This document shows, piece by piece, positions 5,481 through 11,408 of a stretch of DNA of 12,529 bases. Below the pieces are notes generated by a model. The model searched no databases. It was not told the origin of the DNA and was given only the letters and a program-made list of their open reading frames with translations. The position numbers and the translations under genes were made by a program. Origin of the DNA: CAZAJT01 sp964485585 (GTDB lineage Bacteria; Patescibacteriota; Microgenomatia; UBA1406; GWC2-37-13); the NCBI GenBank assembly GCA_964485585.1, contig CAZAJT010000030.1:1-12529 (forward strand). Direction: 5' to 3'. Each line of letters begins with the position of its first letter. Position 1 is the stretch's first letter.

Positions 5481-6267
5481 GCGGCCTTCCACCGAAACGT
5501 TGATCTCTGAAGTGATAGTCAACAAGAATTTCTGCAAGCAGACGGTCGGAAAAATCAGGAAGCAGGGTATCAGTAAAGTAGAGTTCGGCATCCTCTCCAC
5601 GCCATCCCAATCCAGAAGTTCGCCGCTCACCGCCGGTACGAATCAATAGATTTGCTTTTCCAAGACCCATAGGGTCAATAATGCGATACATATCTTCCGG
5701 GCTCTTGGGACGGCTCATAGTACTTTTATCAAAAAATCGCTGAAATCCTCGCAGCACTTCAGTTTCGCCGCTGTAATTTAACAAAAGCACAACGGTTTGT
5801 CCGGTATTGCTACTGGTTCGCGTTTGCGCATCAATGAGTTTTTCAAATAAATCCGGTGGAAGCGCTTCGAGGTCGCCGAGCGGGACAAATCTTCCGTTTC
5901 CTTCATCAATTTCATCTAAACACATATGTATATACGCTTGAGTCACCTGATAAATCCCTTCAAGTTCTTCCGCTGATCGCTTTCGAAGATTGTTCGGAGA
6001 TAGTGCCCAGAGCATCACCGTATCAATTTCCGGAAAATGTCTGAAGTTGCGAAGCATCTGTCGAATAGCTTCTGCACCGGCAAAATGTCCCTCGGTAACC
6101 GGAAGTCCTCTCTGCGTTGCCCATCTGCCGTTACCGTCACAAATCACTGCTACACTGCGAGGGAGACTGAGCCTTTGTCGTTCTACAAATTCTATGGGGT
6201 TTGGCGCTGTCGCAAGTTCTGCAAGGAGCTGTTCTTTCGAGGGACGATTAAGCAATTCTGCCGGCAT
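5476..6267 (-). CDS. uppS: Undecaprenyl diphosphate synthase-type cis-prenyltransferase
   Basis: A 263-residue enzyme of the UppS family, which adds isopentenyl units in cis to farnesyl diphosphate to make the lipid carrier for cell wall synthesis. Signature regions are in order: VAVICDGNGRWA (39-50, catalytic Asp44), EGHFAGAEAIR (59-69), LWALSPNNLRKRS (86-98, in place of the usual AFSTENW), LLLNYSGETEV (161-171), LLIRTGGERRTS (207-218) and AELYFTDTLLPDFS (227-240). The RxSN-FLLWQ stretch is replaced by TSGLGWRGED and is one residue shorter than usual. Length is near the family norm, with a slightly extended N-terminus. An extended -10 eight bases upstream fixes the start and indicates a leaderless message. 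Activity is very likely; chain length is uncertain because of the altered motifs. Confidence 0.92.
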   Translation of the reverse strand: MPAELLNRPSKEQLLAELATAPNPIEFVERQRLSLPRSVAVICDGNGRWATQRGLPVTEGHFAGAEAIRQMLRNFRHFPEIDTVMLWALSPNNLRKRSAEELEGIYQVTQAYIHMCLDEIDEGNGRFVPLGDLEALPPDLFEKLIDAQTRTSSNTGQTVVLLLNYSGETEVLRGFQRFFDKSTMSRPKSPEDMYRIIDPMGLGKANLLIRTGGERRTSGLGWRGEDAELYFTDTLLPDFSDRLLAEILVDYHFRDQRFGGRPL

Positions 6268-6275
6268 AAGGTTTT

Positions 6276-6284
6276 ATTGTAGCA
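6276..6284 (-). promoter_or_regulatory. Extended -10 promoter of uppS
   Basis: TGCTACAAT on the minus strand, ending 8 bases before the ATG at 6267. Confidence 0.7.
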
Positions 6285-6414
6285 TTCTAGCAGCCTGCGT
6301 GCAACCTCGTAGGTTGCGGAGAGGTCTTTATTACATTACTTTTGTCAAGATGCATTATTTATGTCTTATTCCAAAGGTTCCCTACAACCTATCTCAGAAC
6401 CCATGAATTCAGAT

Positions 6415-6500
6415 TGTCATTTCGAGCCAAAGGCGAGAAATCTCATGTACTTCGGTACCAAAAGATTTCTCACTACGCTAACGCTCCGTTCGAAATGACA
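6415..6500. repeat. 86-bp inverted-repeat element
   Basis: Outer arms tgtcatttcga (6415-6425) and tcgaaatgaca (6490-6500) are perfect complements. Inner arms gagaaatct (6435-6443) and agatttctc (6463-6471) are also perfect, and gtac repeats near the tip. The whole can fold as a long cruciform. The GTCATTTCGA...GAGAAATCTC form is a dispersed intergenic repeat type that I know from many bacterial genomes; no transposase is present. Confidence 0.8.
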
Positions 6501-6691
6501 TGGGAGGATTTTAAGATTGGTTTTAGCGAACGATAGGTACGAACATCAATGTCTCATCCGTTATAATAGAGTCAGGATCGTTGTTTTATATGAAAGAGAC
6601 AATGCAACCGTCACCTTTCTTTTCGAGACAAACATTGTTAATTCTATGGGGATTGTTACAGCAATCTACGCCACCCCAGGGGTGGAATTAA

Positions 6692-7258
6692 TTATGCTGC
6701 GGCGGGGAGTCGTTGTGTTTGGCGAAGCGCGTTGAAAAGAGATTTGATTATATGATCTTCTTTTGCGACAAGAGCGATCTTTTCCTCATCAGCAAGATCC
6801 TTATAGGGATTTTTTCCACTATCTTCCGGTGGAGCGATGATTGTATGGAGCTCTTCAAACTGTTGGCTGAGCGGTTTTTCCTGCAATGCTGCTATACCAA
6901 ATTGCTTCAAAGCAGTGAGCGCAAAAAGCCCTGCAGAAATGGTGCCCATGCGCAGTTTGCTTAATGCATACAGCTCGTTAAACTCAGGGTCATTTGCTTC
7001 TTTTTCTCTGCGCCATGCCCGTCGAGCATTATTATTGTTGCCAAAATCATCACGAATCAATGGTCCTTCTAAAATCTTCAGAAGCAATTGAAGGCTTTGT
7101 CTTGCGCGCGGATCACCATTATACTGCTCTATGAGCTGGTGATAGTGGGGATAGGTACTGTTCCTGATGCTGTGGATATGCGGATCACTTCTCAACGCTC
7201 TATAAAATTCTTCCGGGGATTTTTTTATATGAACTGGTTCTAATTGCGGCTCTCTCAT
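6692..7258 (-). CDS. Unrecognised soluble protein
   Basis: A 188-residue, mostly helical, charged protein with no signal peptide. The central part (GTISAGLFALTALKQFG, about 105-121) is its only hydrophobic stretch and is too polar at its ends for a confident membrane helix. It has an Asn run (GNNNNARRAWRREKE) near 73-87 and an Ala-rich end. I recognise no family. The frame is open from 7291, but TGCTATAAT ends six bases before the ATG at 7258, inside the longer reading, so 7258 is the start and the message is probably leaderless. It diverges from the 7329 gene, with both promoters inside about 70 bases. Confidence 0.75.
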   Translation of the reverse strand: MREPQLEPVHIKKSPEEFYRALRSDPHIHSIRNSTYPHYHQLIEQYNGDPRARQSLQLLLKILEGPLIRDDFGNNNNARRAWRREKEANDPEFNELYALSKLRMGTISAGLFALTALKQFGIAALQEKPLSQQFEELHTIIAPPEDSGKNPYKDLADEEKIALVAKEDHIIKSLFNALRQTQRLPAAA

Positions 7259-7264
7259 AAGTTT

Positions 7265-7273
7265 ATTATAGCA
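7265..7273 (-). promoter_or_regulatory. Extended -10 promoter of the 7258 gene
   Basis: TGCTATAAT on the minus strand, a perfect match with a 6-base gap to the ATG at 7258; identical in sequence and spacing to the NUDIX promoter. Confidence 0.75.
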
Positions 7274-7284
7274 GTAATTTCTCC

Positions 7285-7313
7285 TTGTCAAACATTTTCC
7301 CCCAGAGTATACT
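7285..7313 (+). promoter_or_regulatory. -35/-10 promoter of the 7329 gene
   Basis: TTGTCA (7285-7290), a 17-bp spacer, then TATACT (7308-7313), with 15 bases to the ATG at 7329. The 15-base gap equals that of its motif-sharing gene at 1416. Confidence 0.75.
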
Positions 7314-7328
7314 TCTGGTTAATAGTTT

Positions 7329-7808
7329 ATGGCAACCATGGAGAGTCGGGTGCATCAAGAATTTCGAAAGATTATTGAGGACAGTGGATTTTTTGATGAA
7401 GGTAAGGAGGTAGCGACTATCCTAAATTGTTCTCTCCAGAAAATAATTCGTCAAGGGCAGGTTTCTCTTGTCGATGTTTTACAGCCACTGGTTCATGCTC
7501 CTGTTGAAACGGTTCTCTTTATTCCCCATGCGGCTCCAGACGGTATGCAACCAGAACTGCAGATTTTTTTTCCAGGATACTGGCTCCAATTACCAGGCCC
7601 GGGAAAACCGTTGTCTATAAAAGGTGCAAAATTTATCATGCCATTTAGTAAACGTGATACCAATGTTTTTGGTCTTACGACAATGTTCGATACAATCGTT
7701 CCCATCGAAGACGGTTCCCTTGCTGCACTATTTCGTGCCGATGAAGGCCAATTAGTTCTCTATGCTTCGGATATCTATATGTATGAACGGAATATGTCTA
7801 TGCGTTGA
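7329..7808 (+). CDS. Unrecognised protein, motif relative of the 1416 product
   Basis: A 159-residue soluble protein without signal peptide or membrane helix. Residues 12-24 (FRKIIEDSGFFDE) and 127-144 (EDGSLAALFRADEGQLVL) match two blocks of the 281-residue protein encoded at 1416-2261. The match covers I-E-x-S/T-GFFDE and G-x-x-x-x-x-Y/F-R-x-D-x-G-x-L, so both probably share one N-terminal module and this one lacks the other's C-terminal half. The rest alternates hydrophobic and polar residues, consistent with beta structure. No known function. The ATG at 7338 (MESRV) is an alternative start, because caaccATGga there resembles caacctATGga at 1416, but the promoter spacing favours 7329. Confidence 0.75.
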   Translation: MATMESRVHQEFRKIIEDSGFFDEGKEVATILNCSLQKIIRQGQVSLVDVLQPLVHAPVETVLFIPHAAPDGMQPELQIFFPGYWLQLPGPGKPLSIKGAKFIMPFSKRDTNVFGLTTMFDTIVPIEDGSLAALFRADEGQLVLYASDIYMYERNMSMR

Positions 7809-7831
7809 CCAAACCTTAATTGAAGTTTGGT
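7808..7831. terminator. Hairpin between convergent genes
   Basis: accaaac (7808-7814) pairs with gtttggt (7825-7831) around a 10-base loop. It lies between the stop of the 7329 gene and the stop of the glutaredoxin gene and overlaps the latter. There is no long T run on either side, so terminator activity is uncertain. Confidence 0.4.
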
Positions 7832-8556
7832 TCGGGGATTGCGGGCATTGTACCGGCAGCAGGAATAGCAGGAGCAGGAGGATTCATTACTTTTGCCTGT
7901 AGATTTTCAAGCACAGAGTTTAATTTATCTGCTTGCGCAGTTTGTTGAGGAGTCTGTAACCCATCAAGATTTGGCATTGATGGTACTGATTGAGGTTGTG
8001 GCGGAACTGGTTCGGGATTTGGTTGTGGTGCTGGAGGCACTGGAGGCTCAGGTAATGGTGGCTGCGGGCTCGGTGGTACCTGAGAAGAAAGACCGTTGAT
8101 GACATTCTGCAAAGGACCGGCGTCAGCTGATGTTGCAGGAGCAGGCGGTGCAGCTGGGGGTTCAACAACTGGCGGTTGTGCTGGTTCCGGCGGTGTTATC
8201 GGTGGTTGCGGTACTATGGGAGGTTCTGTCGCTGGTTGAGTTGGCGTGGGCGGCGGCGGAGCCTGTTGTGCTATTATTGGTGCGACGGCAGATACACCAG
8301 GCGCAGCAGCAAATCCAAGTGTTTTGTCAAACTCTTCTTTGGTAAATCCTTTCAATACGGAAATCGCACCATTATCTTTTTCTATTTTAGTAACTGGCGT
8401 ACCGGCAAAATTATTGGATACTGCGAGCATCTCAGCTAAATACTCCTTATTCATCTCAAGATTTTTTTCCTCATATTGAAGATTGTGGGAAGCAAGATAA
8501 TCTTTTTCCTGTTTGCAATAGGGACAGTCTGTGATTGTGTAGAGCGTAATTTTCAT
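7816..8556 (-). CDS. Glutaredoxin-like domain with a long Pro-rich tail
   Basis: A 246-residue protein. Residues 1-82 are a glutaredoxin/NrdH fold: MKITLYTITDCPYCKQEKDYL with the redox pair Cys11-Cys14 (CPYC), the cis-proline motif GTPVT (52-56), and VLKGF before the last helix. Such domains reduce disulfides using thiols or thioredoxin reductase. Residues 86 to about 185 are a low-complexity Pro/Gln/Ala linker (APPPPTPTQ and similar), followed by a short helical segment (QADKLNSVLENLQAKV) and another Pro-rich end. Glutaredoxins are usually about 80-90 residues, so the tail is an unusual addition. There is no signal peptide, so the protein should be cytoplasmic. The frame opens earlier only with TTG; the ATG at 8556 fits the promoter. 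It diverges from ald. Confidence 0.88.
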   Translation of the reverse strand: MKITLYTITDCPYCKQEKDYLASHNLQYEEKNLEMNKEYLAEMLAVSNNFAGTPVTKIEKDNGAISVLKGFTKEEFDKTLGFAAAPGVSAVAPIIAQQAPPPPTPTQPATEPPIVPQPPITPPEPAQPPVVEPPAAPPAPATSADAGPLQNVINGLSSQVPPSPQPPLPEPPVPPAPQPNPEPVPPQPQSVPSMPNLDGLQTPQQTAQADKLNSVLENLQAKVMNPPAPAIPAAGTMPAIPEPNFN

Positions 8557-8567
8557 GGACAAAATTC

Positions 8568-8596
8568 ATTATGAAGAAAAAAAAGTTGTTTGTCAA
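8568..8596 (-). promoter_or_regulatory. -35/-10 promoter of the glutaredoxin gene
   Basis: On the minus strand TTGACA (8591-8596), a 17-bp spacer, then CATAAT (8568-8573), with 11 bases to the ATG at 8556. Confidence 0.8.
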
Positions 8597-8609
8597 CCCC
8601 GATTTTAAT

Positions 8610-8638
8610 TTGACAAATCGATTAGGATTCGTTATGAT
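8610..8638 (+). promoter_or_regulatory. -35/-10 promoter of ald
   Basis: TTGACA (8610-8615), a 17-bp spacer, then TATGAT (8633-8638), with 8 bases to the ATG at 8647. Its -35 is 13 bp from the divergent glutaredoxin -35. Two heptad units (gatccta, gatcatg at 8636-8649) overlap the -10 and the start codon. Confidence 0.8.
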
Positions 8639-8646
8639 CCTAGATC

Positions 8647-9759
8647 ATGCGCGTTGGTTGTATAAAAGAGATCAAAATCGGAGAGAACCGGGTAGGGCTT
8701 ACGCCTTATGGTGCTGATGCGTTTGTAAAAGCAGGTCATAGCGTATACCTTGAAAAAAATGCCGGACTCAACAGCGGTTTTCCCGACGAGATGTATAAGA
8801 AAGCGGGAGCAAAAATTCTCCCCAAAGCTTCAGATGTTTACGAAAAGTCTGAAATGATCATCAAAGTAAAAGAACCGCAGAAAAGCGAATTTAAATACCA
8901 TCGCTCCGGACTCATTCTCTACACCTATCTCCATCTTGCTGCAGAGAAGGAAGTGACCGAAATGTTATTGAAAAAGAATGTGACCGGCGTAGCGTATGAG
9001 ACAGTTGAGCTTCCTGATGGTTCCTTGCCTCTTCTGACGCCGATGAGTGAGGTGGCGGGTCGTATGGCAGTACAAGTAGGCGCATATTTTTTACAAAAAC
9101 CAAATGGAGGCGCAGGAGTGCTATTAGGAGGAGTACCGGGAGTGCTGCCCGGAAGAGTTGTCATTTTCGGCACCGGCGTCGTCAGCACCAATGCGGCAAA
9201 AATGGCAGCAGGATTGGGTGCGCATGTCACGATGTTTGGGAGAAATCTTGAACGTTTACGGTACCTCGATGATATTTTTCACGGAAGAGTTTCAACTCAA
9301 GTTTCTCATCCTCTCGTGATTGCCAACGCGATACAAGATACGGATTTGGTAATCAGTGGAGTACTCGTCACTGGCGCAAAAGCGCCAAAACTCGTTACAC
9401 GCAGTATGCTTGGCACAATGAAAAAAGGAGCAGTACTCGTGGATGTAGCAATCGATCAGGGAGGGTCGTTTGAGACCTCCCGTCCCACCACCCACGCTGA
9501 TCCGATCTACACTGTTGACGGCATCATACATTACTGCGTTACTAATATGCCGGGTGCAGTGCCATATACTTCAACGCTCGCCCTTACCAACGCGACAATA
9601 CTTTATGGATTAGCCATCGCGAATAAAGGACTCAAGCGTGTAGTCGCCGAGGATCAAGCCATCGCAAAGGGAGTTAATACATATAAAGGAGTTTGTACCT
9701 ATCAACCTGTCGCCGAGACATTTGGTCTTCCGTATACTCCGCTGGATCTTAGATCTTAG
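8647..9759 (+). CDS. ald: Alanine dehydrogenase
   Basis: A 370-residue enzyme that interconverts L-alanine and pyruvate plus ammonia with a nicotinamide cofactor. The length and key residues fit the Ald family at their usual numbers: Arg15 (ENRVGLTP), Lys75 (KVKEP) and His96 (YLHLA) for pyruvate, and Asp270 in VDVAIDQGG. The dinucleotide loop is GTGVVSTNAA (175-184), with Ser180 replacing the usual third glycine. Position 198, normally an Asp that holds the NAD ribose, is Gly, followed by Arg199 (MFGRN), which suggests use of NADP(H); this is inference. The last residues (LDLRS) are encoded by heptad array D. It is expressed from a strong TTGACA/TATGAT promoter with almost no leader, and its end overlaps the end of the transaldolase gene by 11 bases. 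NAD(P) transhydrogenase alpha is a related family, but the pyruvate-site set favours Ald. Confidence 0.93.
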   Translation: MRVGCIKEIKIGENRVGLTPYGADAFVKAGHSVYLEKNAGLNSGFPDEMYKKAGAKILPKASDVYEKSEMIIKVKEPQKSEFKYHRSGLILYTYLHLAAEKEVTEMLLKKNVTGVAYETVELPDGSLPLLTPMSEVAGRMAVQVGAYFLQKPNGGAGVLLGGVPGVLPGRVVIFGTGVVSTNAAKMAAGLGAHVTMFGRNLERLRYLDDIFHGRVSTQVSHPLVIANAIQDTDLVISGVLVTGAKAPKLVTRSMLGTMKKGAVLVDVAIDQGGSFETSRPTTHADPIYTVDGIIHYCVTNMPGAVPYTSTLALTNATILYGLAIANKGLKRVVAEDQAIAKGVNTYKGVCTYQPVAETFGLPYTPLDLRS

Positions 9760-9779
9760 ATCCAGGATCTAGGATCTTT
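9745..9779. repeat. Heptanucleotide array D
   Basis: Five 7-bp units, gatctta, gatctta, gatccag, gatctag, gatcttt, with GATC at 9745, 9752, 9759, 9766 and 9773. It supplies the last codons and stops of both convergent genes. Confidence 0.85.
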
Positions 9780-10642
9780 CTCCAGTCGTTGGCAAACTTC
9801 CTCAATCCTTCATCTAACAAGTCTCCGTCGGTTTTTTCTATCATATATTCTTCATAGTTTTTGCGCAGAGGAATGCGCTCATATTTGAGAGATTTTAAAC
9901 CAGAGCTTTCAATACGATAGTTGGTGCTTGGTACCCAGATTTCTTGAGCCACCCATTCCTGTATTAATTTGTAGGACATCGTAATAATATCAGCACCTAA
10001 ATATATTGATGCATATAGATGATCGAGGGTACGAATTGAAGCGGCGAGTAGTTCCACGGAGTGTTTTCGATTCATTTGTTTATCAAATTCTTTGTACATA
10101 TGCAGAATGTTACGAATGAGATCTGATCCGTTATACCCGCGATCATCCCATCTTCCCATGAAGGGGGAGACAAAGTGCGTTTGTTTGGTCCCCAGAGTTG
10201 TAACATACACTGCGGCTGCCTGTACTTGGGTAAATACGAGTGTCATGTTCACCCGACCGCCTTTATTACTGAATTCGTGAGCTGCTTTGACGCCTTCCGG
10301 AATGGTCGGGAATTTAATATGAATATTTCTTCCCCACGTGTACATTTCGTCAGCTTGTTTGAGCATTTGTTGTGCAGTTGTTTCCCAGTTGGCGTTTACC
10401 TCAACCGATATCGCACCGGCAATTTCCTTTTCGATTTCCTGCACGATTTCTTTATAGGCCTTCAAAAGATCAGATTCAGTGAGCCGTTTGCCCTTACTGA
10501 TGAGTTGCTGTACTGCGGGATTCTTGCCAACGAGCGTAGGGTTAGTTGTCTGTCCCTCGAGGTGGCCGAGAAGACCTTTTGCTTTTTTTGTTTCCTCAGG
10601 ATCACCGGAATCGAGGAATATTTTGGGTAGGCGAATCGGCAT
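9749..10642 (-). CDS. tal: Transaldolase
   Basis: A 297-residue enzyme that moves a dihydroxyacetone unit between sugar phosphates in the non-oxidative pentose phosphate pathway. Family motifs in order: FLDSGDPEE (9-17), TTNPTL (32-37), IHIKFPTIPEG (107-117, Schiff-base Lys110), NMTLVFTQVQA (132-142) and FVSPFMGRWDD (157-167). The C-terminal part contains LGADIITMS and a long extension, so it is larger than the roughly 220-residue TalC type. The frame is open to 10702, but that extension is translated heptad repeat (LRFEICDLRF) upstream of the -10 box TATACT, which ends 6 bases before the ATG at 10642; MPIRLPKIFLDSGD is therefore the start. The last residues (DPGSKI) come from heptad array D. 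The neighbouring ald is convergent, with no evidence of a shared transcript. Confidence 0.92.
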   Translation of the reverse strand: MPIRLPKIFLDSGDPEETKKAKGLLGHLEGQTTNPTLVGKNPAVQQLISKGKRLTESDLLKAYKEIVQEIEKEIAGAISVEVNANWETTAQQMLKQADEMYTWGRNIHIKFPTIPEGVKAAHEFSNKGGRVNMTLVFTQVQAAAVYVTTLGTKQTHFVSPFMGRWDDRGYNGSDLIRNILHMYKEFDKQMNRKHSVELLAASIRTLDHLYASIYLGADIITMSYKLIQEWVAQEIWVPSTNYRIESSGLKSLKYERIPLRKNYEEYMIEKTDGDLLDEGLRKFANDWRKILDPGSKI

Positions 10643-10648
10643 GCATAT

Positions 10649-10654
10649 AGTATA
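10649..10654 (-). promoter_or_regulatory. -10 box of the transaldolase gene
   Basis: TATACT on the minus strand with a 6-base gap to the ATG. It directly abuts heptad array E, which therefore occupies the -35 position. Confidence 0.6.
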
Positions 10655-10689
10655 AAATCTCAAATCGCAAATCTCAAATCTTAAATCTA
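10655..10689. repeat. Heptanucleotide array E
   Basis: Five units, aaatctc, aaatcgc, aaatctc, aaatctt, aaatcta, with exact 7-bp period. It covers the upstream promoter region of the transaldolase gene. Confidence 0.85.
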
Positions 10690-10694
10690 ATAGT

Positions 10695-10828
10695 ATTGTC
10701 ATGCTGAACTTGGTTCAGCATCTTCTCCGTCATCCGCATTTTGCGGATCCAGTATCTGCCTGCCTGCCCGCTTCGCAGCGAGGCGAGCCGGCGAGGCAGG
10801 GATCCCGCATCAAGTGCGGGATGACAAT
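10695..10828. repeat. 134-bp composite palindromic element
   Basis: The ends attgtcat (10695-10702) and atgacaat (10821-10828) are inverted. Between them are hairpins atgctgaac-ttg-gttcagcat (10701-10721), atccgca-ttt-tgcggat (10732-10748), a GC-rich centre with ctgcct (10756-10761) opposite aggcag (10794-10799), and atcccgcat-caa-gtgcgggat (10802-10822). The pieces resemble the dispersed GTCATGCTGAAC and ATCCCGCA repeats found between genes in many bacteria. It looks like several such repeats nested together; there is no coding capacity. The remaining bases to 10874 hold two weak heptad-like units (gagactt, gagatta at 10848-10861) in opposite orientation to array E. Confidence 0.75.
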
Positions 10829-10874
10829 TTAGTTACATTTGCGTTTTGAGACTTGAGATTAGCTTGAGAGTGGT

Positions 10875-10932
10875 GAAGAGGAGGAAAGCGATTGTCGGTA
10901 GACGACGGTGAGGAATACGCTTCCTCCTCTTC
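10875..10932 (-). terminator. Hairpin downstream of the 10956 gene
   Basis: gaagaggaggaaagcg (10875-10890) pairs with cgcttcctcctcttc (10918-10932) with one bulged base and a 27-base loop that can form gtcg/cgac. It lies 23 bases past the stop of the minus-strand gene. No T run follows; it is similar in style to the hairpins after the genes at 128, 3173 and 4019. Confidence 0.65.
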
Positions 10933-10955
10933 GAGTTGTTATTCGTCAGATCGTC

Positions 10956-11408
10956 TTAGCCATATGGCCACATCTTGACGATGATCTTGTTTCTTACCCA
11001 TGCGCCGGTGAGTTTTGAGTGCGGATCCTGTTCAGAGATCCGTTTCCACGAAACGAGCGCGTCCCATACGACGATCTGCCATGGCTCCTTTCCTGTCGGT
11101 GGAACGATCTCCCCTGCGTCTACCTGTGCAAAGATCGATTCAATCTCCCTTACAACCTGTAGGAACTCCTCACTGTCATAGGGAGGAAGCCGGCCGACGG
11201 GAACATCTGTTAACTCCAGATTCTCGAGGATCTCGACGAATCTTGTCCGTGAATAGATATACAATAGGGTTTCCGCGATTGCTTTGATTGCGGCGTCGAT
11301 GAATCCCGGCGAGCCCAATTCGTTGAGTAGATTCCACAACGGAGGTACCGGTTTGTGAAAGATGACGACGTGGTGCAACAGATGGATGCGGGCGTGAAGC
11401 GGATCCAT
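10956..11408 (-). CDS. Unrecognised small soluble protein
   Basis: A 150-residue protein without signal peptide or clear membrane helix. The N-terminus (LHARIHLLHHVVIFHKPVPPLW) is His-rich and hydrophobic, the middle (SPGFIDAAIKAIAETLLYIYSRTRFVEILENLEL) is helical, and the C-terminus has KEPWQIVVWDALVSWKRISEQD and a basic end. I recognise no family. The start is supported by AAGGAG 11 bases upstream. The 5' region (11409-11566) offers a weak TTGCGT/TACACT pair at 11541-11546 and 11518-11523, or a TACAAT at 11487-11492; neither is decisive. It diverges from the GH18-like gene and has its own downstream hairpin. Confidence 0.75.
   Translation of the reverse strand: MDPLHARIHLLHHVVIFHKPVPPLWNLLNELGSPGFIDAAIKAIAETLLYIYSRTRFVEILENLELTDVPVGRLPPYDSEEFLQVVREIESIFAQVDAGEIVPPTGKEPWQIVVWDALVSWKRISEQDPHSKLTGAWVRNKIIVKMWPYG

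Larger units (their letters stand above)
6268..6691. other. 424-base stretch without a confident gene
   Basis: Contains the uppS promoter, the triloop palindrome gcaacct-cgt-aggttgc (6301-6317), the inverted-repeat element at 6415-6500, a TATAAT at 6562-6567 and the triloop palindrome ccaccc-cag-gggtgg (6671-6685). A 33-codon frame at 6590-6691 follows the TATAAT and ends flush against the stop of the minus-strand gene; I do not count it as a gene because its end lies in the palindrome. I see nothing else in it. Confidence 0.6.

Noticed and set aside
6590..6691. A 33-codon frame (MKETMQPSPFF...) after a TATAAT at 6562, ending flush with the stop of the minus-strand gene.
   Set aside because: It has no SD sequence, the -10 box is too far for the leaderless pattern seen elsewhere, and its last codons are a triloop palindrome. 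It is probably chance.
7893..8479. Several plus-strand open frames opposite the glutaredoxin tail.
   Set aside because: They are mirror frames of the Pro-rich low-complexity region, which lacks stop codons on the other strand; the CPYC domain fixes the real strand.
10643..10702. N-terminal extension of transaldolase to an upstream start.
   Set aside because: The extra residues are translated heptad repeats and the -10 box lies inside them.
128..11408. The idea that the four SD-led genes form a GC-rich, recently acquired set.
   Set aside because: Hand counts do not support it: about 50-52 percent GC at 541-600 and 11101-11160, but ald at 9361-9420 is about 52 percent too, while 1921-1980 and part of uppS are below 40 percent. 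Base composition does not separate the classes.
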